Shown: positions 53,547 to 62,150 of the stretch, piece by piece | How positions within the stretch are numbered: the first letter of the stretch is position 1 | Layout of the letters: every line of letters starts with the position of its first letter | DNA from: Arthrobacter sp. MYb214 | Lineage (GTDB): Bacteria > Actinomycetota > Actinomycetes > Actinomycetales > Micrococcaceae | Assembly (NCBI RefSeq): GCF_002979865.1 | Contig: NZ_PCPZ01000001.1 | Location: forward strand, 1 to 64,000 | DNA: 64,000 nt | Direction: 5' to 3' | The notes under the pieces: model-generated | What the model was told of the DNA's origin: nothing | The model's input: only the letters and a program-made list of their open reading frames with translations | Databases searched by the model: none | Translations under genes and position numbers: made by a program

Positions 53547-54409
53547 ACACTTCGACCCATCCGGTACCGAAAGCGGCCATGGACCGCATCATCGAGCTGG
53601 CGCTCGCCGAGGACAATCCCCGCGGCGACATCACCGCGCTGACCATCGTTCCCGAAGGTGCGACAGCGACTGCTGTGGTGCAGGCCCGCCAACCAGGCGT
53701 ACTCTCCGGAGGTGCGGTATTCACCCGGACAATGCAGCTAGTGGATCTGCAGCTGGAGGTGGAACAGCTGATTGCCGACGGAGACACGTTTGCCGCCGGT
53801 GACAGCCTGCTCAAGGTCACCGGGCCGGCGGCGAGCTTGCTGACCGCTGAACGCGTGGGGCTCAATCTCCTGCAGCGCATGAGTGCCATCGCCACGGCGA
53901 CCGCTGAGCTCGTCTGCCTGGTTGCGCATACCAAAGCCCGCATTGTCGATACCCGGAAAACAACGCCGGGACTTCGCGTCCTTGAACGCTACGCCGTGCG
54001 CTGCGGTGGAGGAGTCAACCACCGTGACAACCTGTCGGATGCTTTCATGGCCAAGGACAACCACCTGGCTTTGCTGGATAACGGAGAGCAGCTTACCGCT
54101 GCCCTGAAATCCGTACGTGCGCGGCTGGGGCACACCACGTCGATGGAAGTTGAAGTGGATTCAATTGCGCAGATTCCAGCAGTGCTCGCCGCCGGGGTGG
54201 ATATCATCATGCTGGATAACTTTGATCCGGCAGACATTCCCGCAGCCATTGAACTGATCAACGGGCAAGCAGTGGTCGAAGCCAGCGGAAATATCAACGC
54301 CGCAACAGTCGTGGCTGTCGCTGAAGCTGGTGTTGATGTCATTTCCTCGGGGGCCATTACGCACTCGGTGAAAGCGATTGACCTTGGACTGGATATGGTT
54401 ATTGCATGA
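53543..54409 (+). CDS. nadC: Nicotinate-nucleotide pyrophosphorylase (quinolinate phosphoribosyltransferase)
   Basis: This 288-residue enzyme makes nicotinate mononucleotide from quinolinate and PRPP. Clear family motifs are LALAEDNPRGDITA, RKTTPGLRVLERYAVRCGGGVNHRDNLSDAFMAKDNHL (substrate-binding Arg, His and Lys) and the late MEVEVDS and DIIMLDNF barrel strands. It overlaps its two neighbours by 4 nt. Confidence 0.95.
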   Translation: MNTSTHPVPKAAMDRIIELALAEDNPRGDITALTIVPEGATATAVVQARQPGVLSGGAVFTRTMQLVDLQLEVEQLIADGDTFAAGDSLLKVTGPAASLLTAERVGLNLLQRMSAIATATAELVCLVAHTKARIVDTRKTTPGLRVLERYAVRCGGGVNHRDNLSDAFMAKDNHLALLDNGEQLTAALKSVRARLGHTTSMEVEVDSIAQIPAVLAAGVDIIMLDNFDPADIPAAIELINGQAVVEASGNINAATVVAVAEAGVDVISSGAITHSVKAIDLGLDMVIA

Positions 54410-55548
54410 TCTACATGGATGCCGCATCCACTGCGCCGCCTCGCCAAGACGTACTCGACATGCTCAATCCGTTGCTGACCAAAGATTTCGGCAATCCGGC
54501 ATCATTGCATGAAGCAGGCCAGCAGGCCAAGCGGGCTAACGACTGGGCAAGAACCCAGGTGGCTAGCCAGCTGGGCGTGGCAGCAGAGGAAGTCTATTTC
54601 ACTTCCGGCGGCACCGAGGGGGCCAATGCCGCCGTGATCGGGGCGGCCTTGGCCAACCCCCGCGGACGCGTGGTGGTCTCCAGTTCCATTGAGCATCCAG
54701 CGGTACTGGAAGCCTGCAAGTACCTTGTTGAATTCCACGGATTCGAACACCGCATCATCCCGGTATCGGCCACGGGGCTGGTCGATCTGGATGCGGCCGG
54801 CCAGCTGATCGATGCAGCTGTTGCCGTGGTTTCGGTGATGGCAGCGAACAACGAAGTCGGCACCATTCAACCGGTAGTGCAGGTTGCCCAACTGGCCCGC
54901 AACGCTGGGGCGATCATGCATACGGACGCCGTGCAGGGCGCCGGCTGGATCGATCTCAAGCCGTTGTGCGCCGCAGTGGACGCATTGAGCATTTCCGGGC
55001 ACAAGCTCGGCAGCCTCAAGGGCAGCGGAGCACTGTACCTGTCCGCCAAGCATCGCTTTGTGCCGCTGCTGCACGGTGGCGGACAGCAGGGCGGAATGCG
55101 TTCGGGAACCGAGAACCCGGCCGCTGCCGTGGGCATAGCCGCGGCATTGCAGGCAGCGACCGCACAGCGCGAAGCAGGACTGGGCGCAAGCTTTGGCCCG
55201 TACCTGGTTGAACGGATTCTCAAGGAACTCAATGCCAAGCATCCGGGCAGCGTCCAGCTGACAGGGGATCCGGAACATCGTGTTGGAGGCATAGTCTCCT
55301 TCGTTTTCCCGAAGACCGCCGGTGAAACTGTGCTGATTGAATTGGCCCGCAGGGGAGTCCTATGCTCTTCAGGTTCTGCATGCGCAGCAGGCTCGACCGA
55401 TCCTTCGGCGGTACTCACTGCGATGGGCTATGAAGAAGAACTGGCCCATACTGCTGTCCGTCTTTCGTTCATGCGCACCGCAAAAGAAAATGAGATCAGC
55501 CAGGTGGCCTCGGCTGTAGTTTCCTGCGTCTCCGGGCTCTTAAGCTGA
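54406..55548 (+). CDS. Cysteine desulfurase (NifS/IscS-like)
   Basis: This 380-residue PLP enzyme has the cofactor Lys in SISGHKLGSLKGSGALY, the catalytic Cys in GVLCSSGSACAAGS, and the early ASTAPPRQDVLDML and FTSGGTEGANAAV segments. It is translationally coupled to nadC. Its job is probably to supply sulfur for the NadA iron-sulfur cluster, as for the NifS-like genes known beside nad genes in other bacteria (inference from context). Confidence 0.9.
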   Translation: MIYMDAASTAPPRQDVLDMLNPLLTKDFGNPASLHEAGQQAKRANDWARTQVASQLGVAAEEVYFTSGGTEGANAAVIGAALANPRGRVVVSSSIEHPAVLEACKYLVEFHGFEHRIIPVSATGLVDLDAAGQLIDAAVAVVSVMAANNEVGTIQPVVQVAQLARNAGAIMHTDAVQGAGWIDLKPLCAAVDALSISGHKLGSLKGSGALYLSAKHRFVPLLHGGGQQGGMRSGTENPAAAVGIAAALQAATAQREAGLGASFGPYLVERILKELNAKHPGSVQLTGDPEHRVGGIVSFVFPKTAGETVLIELARRGVLCSSGSACAAGSTDPSAVLTAMGYEEELAHTAVRLSFMRTAKENEISQVASAVVSCVSGLLS

Positions 55549-55551
55549 AAA

Positions 55552-55589
55552 TCCTGCTTCCCGGAACAGAAAAGTTCTTGGAAGCAGGA
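55552..55589. terminator. Hairpin terminator between convergent operons
   Basis: TCCTGCTTCC (55552-55561) pairs with GGAAGCAGGA (55580-55589), between the nad operon and the convergent VanY-type gene. Confidence 0.75.
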
Positions 55590-55613
55590 CTGCAGCCAGC
55601 CGATGCCGGCGCC

Positions 55614-57041
55614 CTAGCGCAAGTACGTGCCGGAGACCCAGCCGTTCTTCCCGGCATACTTCACCGGGTACCAGCCGGACTTCTTCGAGCCGCGGATGGT
55701 CACCGTCTTTCCTTTGGGAATAGTGAGGATGACACGCTTGCCTGTTCCCGCACCACTGCGCATGTTCAGGTTCGCGATGGTCTTCTTGGACGAGGACTTT
55801 GAGCTCTTGGGATTGGTGGTCTTCGGCGCAGTCCCGGAGGAGGAGAAATTGCTCAGGTAGGTGCCCGAGACCCAGCCATTCTTCCCTGCGTACTTCACCG
55901 GGTACCAGCCGGACTTCTTTGCGCCGCGAATGGCGAGCTTCTTGCCATTCGGAATAGTCAGCACGACGCGATGGCTGGTGCCTGCCCCGGCACGCATATT
56001 CAAGTTCGCAGTGGTCTTGGCAGACTTGGCATTGCTGGTGCTCTTCTGAGGCGAGCTCTTCTTCGAATCCTTCTTCGGTGCTGCCGGCATCGAGATGTTC
56101 TTCAGGTACTTGCCCGATACCCAACCGGTTTTCGAGCTGTAGCGAACCTGGTACCAACCGGACTTCTTGGATCCGGTCAGCTGGACGCTCTTGCCTTTCG
56201 GGATGGTCAGCAACAGTCGGTTTCCGGCGCCTGCCCCGGTGCGCATATTCAGATTCGCGGTGGTCCGCGCGGTGCCCTTGGACTGCTTGGGAGTGCTCTT
56301 GGCTTTCTTGCCAGAAACCCCATAGTAGGCTTCGAGGCTCTTGGCGCCAGAGTTCTTCACGCTCTTGGCCAAGGAGGTACCCAGGTAGCGGAAGTGCCAC
56401 GGCTCGTAGGAGTAGCCCGTGACAGATTCCTGGCCCTTCTGGTAGCGCATGATGAAGCCGTACTTGTGTGCGTTCTTGCCGACCCACTTGCCCACGGGAG
56501 TGTTGGCGAAGCAGGCCTGCAAACCGCAAGCGCCGTTGGCATTTCCCACGTCAATGGCCAGGCCAGTCTGGTGCTCGCTGGTGCCCGGTACAGCGGAGAT
56601 GCGTGATGCGTAGCTCTTGCCATAGATGCGGGTGTAGTAGTTGAACAGCTCAGCCTGGCGGTTGTATGAACGATAACCGCTGACAGCCCGGATCTTGACA
56701 CCGTCCTTCGCAGCTGCCTTGGCCATCTTGCTGTAGGCCTTGGCCGCCGAGGACTTCAGCCGGACGTTGGTGCCCTTGACCGCTACCGTCTTCGGTGCGT
56801 ACTTAACGGGACTGAGCGGGTACTTCTTGTTGACGAAGACGTCATCCTTGCTCGGATTGCGCTGGATTTTCTTGGCGGCAATCTGCAGTCCGCCATCAAC
56901 TGCCAGTGCCTGAGCCTGTACCGCTGAAGTTGCTGGAGCAGGGGCTGCGGCTAGTGCCGGGGTTGCCGGAAGCACTGTTGCAAGCAGTGCGGCCGACAGG
57001 ACGGCAGCCATTGAAGTCTTGAACGCCCGAGGCAGTTTCAT
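55614..57041 (-). CDS. Secreted VanY-type D,D-carboxypeptidase with three SH3b repeats
   Basis: This 475-residue protein has a signal peptide (1 to about 31, cleavage after LPATPALA). Its VanY peptidase domain (about 80-220) has zinc motif S155-E-H157-x6-D164 and E213-x2-H216, with Arg in SGYRSYNRQ. Three SH3b wall-binding repeats follow at 261-314, 343-396 and 421-475, each with NLNMR-GAG and KSGWYxVxY-xxKxGWVSG. They are joined by Lys/Ser-rich linkers. It probably trims D-Ala from peptidoglycan stems. ATG 57041 has GGAGAG four bases upstream. The repeats are nearly alike, which suggests recent duplication. Confidence 0.9.
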   Translation of the reverse strand: MKLPRAFKTSMAAVLSAALLATVLPATPALAAAPAPATSAVQAQALAVDGGLQIAAKKIQRNPSKDDVFVNKKYPLSPVKYAPKTVAVKGTNVRLKSSAAKAYSKMAKAAAKDGVKIRAVSGYRSYNRQAELFNYYTRIYGKSYASRISAVPGTSEHQTGLAIDVGNANGACGLQACFANTPVGKWVGKNAHKYGFIMRYQKGQESVTGYSYEPWHFRYLGTSLAKSVKNSGAKSLEAYYGVSGKKAKSTPKQSKGTARTTANLNMRTGAGAGNRLLLTIPKGKSVQLTGSKKSGWYQVRYSSKTGWVSGKYLKNISMPAAPKKDSKKSSPQKSTSNAKSAKTTANLNMRAGAGTSHRVVLTIPNGKKLAIRGAKKSGWYPVKYAGKNGWVSGTYLSNFSSSGTAPKTTNPKSSKSSSKKTIANLNMRSGAGTGKRVILTIPKGKTVTIRGSKKSGWYPVKYAGKNGWVSGTYLR

Positions 57042-57490
57042 GGAACTCTCCGATAGAGGTGACAAGCGATGCGACCATCATTCCATCATCTATCCATGAC
57101 TCGTTCAAGACGTTACTGCAAACGTTAGAGAAGGAATAGTCTCGTTGGGCGCATCTTTTGAATCAACTAGCGCGGCAGTTCCGCACTTGGCGCCAGAGGC
57201 CGGCAACCAGTTGCTGCTGGCGGTGTGGATATGGATAAACGGCCTCCCACTTGAGCCACCGCAAGTATTCCATGGGCCGTGGCCGCAGGGTCTTCGCAAC
57301 TGGGTTTTCCAGTCGGCCAGGCGTGCCGCAAGGAGCACGGCCTGGGAAAATGCTCGCTGAACTTTGCTTGCAAGAAGTCGCAATCCTCACGCCAGCCGCC
57401 AGGAAAATGCCCCGTTCCTGGAGTCAAGTTGGTGGAAGAACACGAAGGGCCAATTTTTCTAGCTCGGCGAGATTTGGTAGGTTTGCGTGC
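57042..57490. other. Intergenic region of about 450 bp without a supported gene
   Basis: Small minus-strand frames (for example 57163-57390 and 57167-57547) cross each other and have no ribosome sites or family likeness. I see no clear promoter or terminator. Confidence 0.45.
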
Positions 57491-58000
57491 ATGCGTATCC
57501 GTCCAGAAGTCTTCGATGACCGAGCTGCGGTGTATGCAATAACCCATGCTGCGTTCTCCGGCATCGATCCGATGGTTGAGCCTGAGGAAGTCGGACTGCT
57601 GCAGCGTCTATTCGACTGCGACCAGTACGATAACCGTTTCTCAATCGTTGCCCTGGATGACACAACGGTCATTGGGCACGTCATCGCTACATGGGGAGAA
57701 GTGAATGGGGAACCCTTGCTGGGACTTGGCCCGCTAGCTGTCGCCCCGGAATACCAGCACCGAGGTGTCGGGTCGATCCTGATGCAAGAAATTCATGACA
57801 GGGCCGAGCAAGAAAGCATCAGCGGTATCGTTCTGCTGGGCGCCCCTGGCTACTACCGCCGCTTCGGCTACGAATCGGCGCAAGGTCGCGGGATCCTGCC
57901 TACGCGCACCTCATGGGGCGAGCACTTCATGGTGCGGGTCTTCGACGATAACCGCCTGCCGCGCGGCAACTACCGCTATGCCAAGCCGTTTGGCGTCTAA
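57491..58000 (+). CDS. GNAT-family N-acetyltransferase (YhbS-like)
   Basis: This 169-residue acetyltransferase has the acetyl-CoA loop LGLGPLAVAPEYQHRGVGSILMQE (Q/RxxGxG as QHRGVG) and a late VLLGAPGYYRRFGYESAQGRGI segment, typical of the COG3153/YhbS subgroup. Start ATG 57491 has GGTAGG about nine bases upstream. The acceptor is unknown. Confidence 0.85.
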   Translation: MRIRPEVFDDRAAVYAITHAAFSGIDPMVEPEEVGLLQRLFDCDQYDNRFSIVALDDTTVIGHVIATWGEVNGEPLLGLGPLAVAPEYQHRGVGSILMQEIHDRAEQESISGIVLLGAPGYYRRFGYESAQGRGILPTRTSWGEHFMVRVFDDNRLPRGNYRYAKPFGV

Positions 58001-58069
58001 GCGCTAATTTTCGCTGGGAATTTTCCCATATCTATTGTCACTAGTGCTCTTCGGGCGTAAACCTGTCTT

Positions 58070-58546
58070 ATGGAACCACATGAAGAGCTTCGCGAACTGT
58101 CCTTCACCGTGTCGGGAATCATTTCCAAATCGATCAGGCAAGTATACGAAGCTGTGGCTGATCCAGAACAGCTTTCCCATTACTTCACTACCGGCGGAGC
58201 ATCCGGGCACATGGAAAACGGTGCCACCGTGACCTGGGACTTCCATGATTTCCCCGGCCCGTTCCCGGTCAAGATCGTGGAAGTGGAAGAGCCAAAGCGT
58301 ATTGTCCTGCAATGGGGCGGCCAGCAATCCACTGTTGCCGATGGCATGAATACCGTGACGTTCGAATTCGCTTCACTGGAAGACAGCACCCGAACCAAGG
58401 TGACCATCAGCGAGGCCAGCTGGGTGGCGACCTCCGAAGGAGCCAAGGCTGCCTTTGGGAATTGCGAGGGCTGGACCGGGATGCTGGCCGCGATGAAGGC
58501 GTGGCTGGAATACGGGATCAACCTCCGCGAGGGGTTCTACAAATAG
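58070..58546 (+). CDS. SRPBCC-domain protein (AHSA1-like)
   Basis: This 158-residue START-like protein reads ISKSIRQVYEAVADPEQLSHYFTTGGASG, WDFHDFPGPFPVKIVEVEEPKRIVLQW, FTVxF-type strands, and a final GWTGMLAAMKAWLEYGINLREGF helix, the pattern of bacterial AHSA1 proteins. It likely binds a hydrophobic ligand or partner. Confidence 0.8.
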   Translation: MEPHEELRELSFTVSGIISKSIRQVYEAVADPEQLSHYFTTGGASGHMENGATVTWDFHDFPGPFPVKIVEVEEPKRIVLQWGGQQSTVADGMNTVTFEFASLEDSTRTKVTISEASWVATSEGAKAAFGNCEGWTGMLAAMKAWLEYGINLREGFYK

Positions 58547-58559
58547 CCGGGATTGGCAG

Positions 58560-59153
58560 CTAGCGGCGGCGCTGGTAGTATACGTGCGTGGCAAGCGTCG
58601 TTTCGCGCCGTGACACGCGGTCCATATGCGTTTCTATGTCTTCAACGCTGATCGGTTCGCCATGCCCGAGGCGGATGGGCGCGATATGCAGCCGCAGCTC
58701 GTCAATGAGGCCGGCTCGCAAGAACTGCACAATGGTGTTTGCTCCACCGGCGATGGCCACTGGATTCTCTCCCGCCGCTTCCTGGGCTTCGGCGAGGGCT
58801 TCCTCGATCCCATCGGGGACGAATTGGAAGCTGGTCCCGCCCTCCAGGCAGAGCATCGGCTTCGGATGGTGGCTGAGCACGAAGACCGGGGCATGGTACG
58901 GAGGGGTCTCTCCCCACCACCCGATCCAGTCGGCGTCTTCCTCCCCGGCTGGAGGGCCGAACATCTTGCTCCCCATGATGAAAGCCGAGGCCTGGGTAAT
59001 AGCGGAAATTTCCGCCTGGTTCTCTTCGAGGCGCTCAAACTGCCAGCGGTGCAGGGCTTCGGCTCCTTCGCCCAGCGGATTATCCATGCTCTGATTGGGT
59101 CCAGCGCAGAATCCGTCCAGGGAGACGGTGACATCGCAAACTACCGAGCCCAT
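58560..59153 (-). CDS. Dihydrofolate reductase-family (RibD C-terminal-like) protein
   Basis: This 197-residue reductase-like protein begins MGSVVCDVTVSLDGFCAGPNQSMDNPLGEG, has ASAFIMGSKMFG, FVLSHHPKPML and the nucleotide-binding IAGGANTIVQFLRAGLIDELRLHIAPIRLGHGEP. This is the usual form of orphan RibD-C/DHFR-like proteins. The substrate is not known. It lies convergent to the SRPBCC gene with a 13-bp gap. Confidence 0.82.
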   Translation of the reverse strand: MGSVVCDVTVSLDGFCAGPNQSMDNPLGEGAEALHRWQFERLEENQAEISAITQASAFIMGSKMFGPPAGEEDADWIGWWGETPPYHAPVFVLSHHPKPMLCLEGGTSFQFVPDGIEEALAEAQEAAGENPVAIAGGANTIVQFLRAGLIDELRLHIAPIRLGHGEPISVEDIETHMDRVSRRETTLATHVYYQRRR

Positions 59154-59262
59154 GGCAAATGCCTCGATTCAACCTACATGCCGGCGGGAGAGTGGCTACT
59201 CCTACAATGAACCTGCCCGGAGGCAGAATCAAGCCCAGGTTCGGGACAATGCACCCAGACGC

Positions 59263-59946
59263 CTAGCTCTCCACGTCTTTTGGCGCACCGGCAACATTCC
59301 ACAGCGACAAGTGGTATTTCCGGATCAGCGCTGCTTCCAGGAGCAGGGCCGCCTTGCGGTGGATGCAGGTGACCCACCGGCCTTCAAGATTCAAGCGGTC
59401 AATGGCCAGGCGTGCCACTTGCTGGATTGAGCGGGATTCACCGCGGTCCGCCTCGATTGCCAGGTCCCGCAGCCACTGGGGATCCGCTAGTCCTTCGTCA
59501 AAAGCGTACTTGCCCATGCCGGAGGTCGCGCCCTGGCCGCTGGAATAGATCTTCAGTCTTCCGCGAAGTCCCTTGCCGCTGCGTTCACCAGCCTGGCCCA
59601 CGTAGATTGGCTCATGGTCCGAGGCGCCCGCGCGGCGGAACATGTAGACGCCCGGGGCCACTGGCGCCGAGTCGGCGGTGGCTTCAAAGGAGTCCCACGG
59701 CGACCAGTCCAGGGATTCAATGACCTGGTCGTCAATGGGCGTGAGGGAAATTTCCAGCCCCGGCGCGCCGGCGAACTGAAGCTGGGTCTGCAAAGCGGCG
59801 GAGACATGCCAGTTGCCACCTGGCTGAGGCGGCTTCTGGATGGCGCCCTTGGGACGATGCTGGCGCAGATAGCTGCGCAACTCCTTGGTTTCTACGCCAA
59901 GGGTGCTGGCAGCTTCTTCCAAGCTGAATAGCTTTTCGTCCTTCAA
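59263..59946 (-). CDS. Putative GIY-YIG nuclease-fold protein with N-terminal helix-turn-helix
   Basis: This 227-residue protein starts with a small helical segment (LFSLEEAASTLGVETKELRSYLRQH) resembling a DNA-binding or stem helix-turn-helix. From about residue 95 it shows a degenerate GIY-YIG pattern: GVY (99-101), IYVG (114-117), GLRGRL with Arg128 and Arg130, and late Glu204 and Trp-Asn (216-217), which would correspond to the metal Glu and the final Asn. It could be a DNA repair or mobility-related nuclease, or catalytically silent. No neighbour explains it. Confidence 0.62.
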   Translation of the reverse strand: MKDEKLFSLEEAASTLGVETKELRSYLRQHRPKGAIQKPPQPGGNWHVSAALQTQLQFAGAPGLEISLTPIDDQVIESLDWSPWDSFEATADSAPVAPGVYMFRRAGASDHEPIYVGQAGERSGKGLRGRLKIYSSGQGATSGMGKYAFDEGLADPQWLRDLAIEADRGESRSIQQVARLAIDRLNLEGRWVTCIHRKAALLLEAALIRKYHLSLWNVAGAPKDVES

Positions 59947-60019
59947 GAGTGTTCTGCCTTCTGTGCGCCGGGATTGAACAGTTGATGCTGAATCAATTTA
60001 ATCCCATGGAATGCCCGGG

Positions 60020-60058
60020 AGCCCGGAAGGAGCTGCCTATGGCATGTCCTTCCGGGCT
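60020..60058 (-). terminator. Hairpin terminator downstream of the MarR gene
   Basis: AGCCCGGAAGGA (60020-60031) pairs with TCCTTCCGGGCT (60047-60058), just past the MarR stop on the minus strand. Confidence 0.78.
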
Positions 60059-60068
60059 GGGGCAAACG

Positions 60069-60527
60069 CTACTGCACCGCTTCACGCAGTTTGGTGCTCA
60101 AGCGTTCCAACTCATGGAATTCTTCTTCGGTCAGTGCGGTGCCCAGCAAATTGTGCAGATGCTTGACGTGTTCCCTTCCGATTTCCTGCTGGAGCTTGCG
60201 GCCTGCCTCGGTCAGCGAGAGCTGCATGGCACGGTGGTCATCCGGGTCGGCCTCGCGAACTACCAGCCCCTGGTCTTCCAATCGGGTGACCATGCGGCTG
60301 AGGCTGGGCTGCGAAATCAGCAACTGCTTGTTCAGGTCTACCATCCGGCTTTTGCCGCCGGGGCAGGTGCGCAAGTTGAACAGCACGTCGTACTCGCGCA
60401 TGGACAGCTTGCCGAACTCCGGCATTGCGGTGATCTGGCGCATGACCGCCACCTGTGCCCGGAAAAGCGCCTCCCAGGCATCGGTGGCGACCTTCAATGA
60501 GGCTGCTGGATTACTGGTCCCGGTCAC
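60069..60527 (-). CDS. MarR-family transcriptional regulator
   Basis: This 152-residue winged-helix regulator has FGKLSMREYDVLFNLRTCPGGKSRMVDLNKQLLISQPSLSRMVTRLEDQGLVVREADPDDHRAMQLSLTEAGRKL, the MarR core with its DxR wing. The start is GTG 60527, inside the 3' end of the LLM oxidoreductase gene (17-nt overlap), so it is co-translated with that gene and probably represses the pair. Confidence 0.87.
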   Translation of the reverse strand: MTGTSNPAASLKVATDAWEALFRAQVAVMRQITAMPEFGKLSMREYDVLFNLRTCPGGKSRMVDLNKQLLISQPSLSRMVTRLEDQGLVVREADPDDHRAMQLSLTEAGRKLQQEIGREHVKHLHNLLGTALTEEEFHELERLSTKLREAVQ

Positions 60528-61644
60528 TTGCTACAGGCTCCTTGGTGTTTGCTTGCTCAGCTTCCAGTTTAGCGTCGCGAGCAGCAACCAATCCCGCATG
60601 GGTAGGAGCCGGGGTAAGGTCCTTCGGTGCCCGGGAATCCATTTCCTTGCGCAGTTCAGGCAGCACGTACTCGCCGAACAGGTCCAATTGGTTCAGCACG
60701 GTCTTCAGCGGCAGGCCGGCATGGTCGATGAGGAACAGCTGGCGCTGGTAGCTGCCGAAGTACTCCTGGAAGGACAGTGTCTTCTCCAGCACCTGCTGCG
60801 GGGAGCCAACGGTCAGCGGGGTCTGGGAGGTGAAGTCTTCCAGCGACGGGCCATGGCCGTAGACCGGGGCGTTATCGAAGTACGGGCGGAATTCCTTGAC
60901 TGCCTGCTGGGAATCCTTGGCCATGTAGAACTGGCCGCCCAGGCCAACCACGGCCTGGTCGGCGCGTCCGTGCCCATAGTGCTCGTAGCGCTCGCGGTAT
61001 AGGTTGATCAGCTGCTGGTAGTGCTCCTTTGGCCAGAAGATGTTGTTGGCGAAGAAGCCGTCACCGTAGTAGGCGGCGATTTCTGCTACCTGCGGGGTGC
61101 GGATCGAGCCGTGCCAGACGAATGGTGCCACGTCATCGAGCGGGCGCGGGGTGGAGGTGAAGTTCTGCAGCGGGGTGCGGAACTTGCCTTCCCAGTTCAC
61201 CACGTCCTCATCCCACAGGCGGCGCAGCAGGTGGTAGTTCTCCACGGTCAGGTTGACCGAGTCCTGCATGTTCTTGCCGAACCATGGGTAGACCGGCCCG
61301 GTGTTGCCGCGGCCCAGAACCAGGTCCACTCGTCCATCTGCCAGGTGCTGGAGCATGGCGAAGTCCTCGGCGATCTTCACCGGGTCATTGGTGGTGATCA
61401 GCGTGGTCGTGGTGGAAAGGATGATGCGCTCGGTCTGGGCGGCAATGTAGGCCAGCGTGGTGGTAGGGGAGGAGGAGAAGAACGGGCGGTTGTGGTGCTC
61501 GCCGATGGCGTAGACGTCCATGCCGATTTCTTCGACCTTCTTGGCGATCGCCACCGATGCGTCGATGCGCTCTTTTTCGGTAGGGATGCGGCCGGTAGTC
61601 GGGTCGCGGGTGATGTCGCTGACTGAGAATACTCCGAATTGCAT
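60511..61644 (-). CDS. LLM-class flavin-dependent oxidoreductase
   Basis: This 377-residue luciferase-like monooxygenase has FGVFSVSDITRDPTTGR, IGEHHNRPFFSSSPTTTLAYIAAQTERI, EDFAMLQHLADGRVDLVLGRGN and a late FVWHGSIRTPQVAEIAAYYGDGFF. It would use reduced FMN from a partner reductase to oxidise an unknown substrate. ATG 61644 has AGGAG upstream; the frame is open further upstream but without a ribosome site. It is co-transcribed with a MarR gene. Confidence 0.87.
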   Translation of the reverse strand: MQFGVFSVSDITRDPTTGRIPTEKERIDASVAIAKKVEEIGMDVYAIGEHHNRPFFSSSPTTTLAYIAAQTERIILSTTTTLITTNDPVKIAEDFAMLQHLADGRVDLVLGRGNTGPVYPWFGKNMQDSVNLTVENYHLLRRLWDEDVVNWEGKFRTPLQNFTSTPRPLDDVAPFVWHGSIRTPQVAEIAAYYGDGFFANNIFWPKEHYQQLINLYRERYEHYGHGRADQAVVGLGGQFYMAKDSQQAVKEFRPYFDNAPVYGHGPSLEDFTSQTPLTVGSPQQVLEKTLSFQEYFGSYQRQLFLIDHAGLPLKTVLNQLDLFGEYVLPELRKEMDSRAPKDLTPAPTHAGLVAARDAKLEAEQANTKEPVASDRDQ

Positions 61645-61829
61645 GTCCACTCCTGTTTTCCTGGTGCAAGCGTTATGTCCTGCCACCAATTTATATGCGT
61701 ATGCATGTAATAACAAGTTGATGCGTCAAATATTCCCGGGCTCCTCGGAGATCTTTCTTCCTGGGGTGCACCGTCCGGCGGGTGCCCGCCGCACTGCCGG
61801 CAACGTGCAACGAGTCAATGGGCAATGAG

Positions 61830-62063
61830 TCAACGGCGGGTGGGGATGAAACCTGCACCCCAGAACAAGTTGCCTTGCTCGTGGGCCGGTTCCAAAGAGG
61901 GCTGCCCTGGCGCGCACCGGCAATTGCGCCTGTGCTTGCGCAACTGGCGCAAAGCCCGTCGCAGCTGGCGCGCAGTCAGCGCGGATCCGGTATCCGTACC
62001 GGACTGCTGCTCCTGGATGCGAGCGAGCAGGATGGTGCATGGCGGAATCTGGGTTGCGGTCAT
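61830..62063 (-). CDS. Small basic hypothetical protein (77 aa)
   Basis: The frame has an AAAGG ribosome site seven bases before ATG 62063 and a basic, amphipathic helix (LTARQLRRALRQLRKHRRN). No family is recognised. It is divergent from the soxR-like gene. GC-rich DNA readily yields such frames, so it may be spurious. Confidence 0.4.
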   Translation of the reverse strand: MTATQIPPCTILLARIQEQQSGTDTGSALTARQLRRALRQLRKHRRNCRCAPGQPSLEPAHEQGNLFWGAGFIPTRR

Positions 62064-62150
62064 GAGTTGGCCTTTCGTAGAAGTTCATACGACAGCCAAC
62101 AGGCTCCAGCTAACTTGAGGTCAAGCGGCCGGACCTGAATAATTCCTCAT

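Noticed and set aside
57167-57547. Minus-strand frame of 126 codons overlapping the GNAT gene start
   Set aside because: It conflicts with a well-supported gene and with other short frames, and has no start signal.
61726-62138. Overlapping frames of about 120 codons on both strands between the LLM and soxR genes
   Set aside because: They have no ribosome sites and low-complexity Arg/Pro/Ala sequence. Only the 77-codon frame at 61830-62063 has a start signal and was kept at low confidence.
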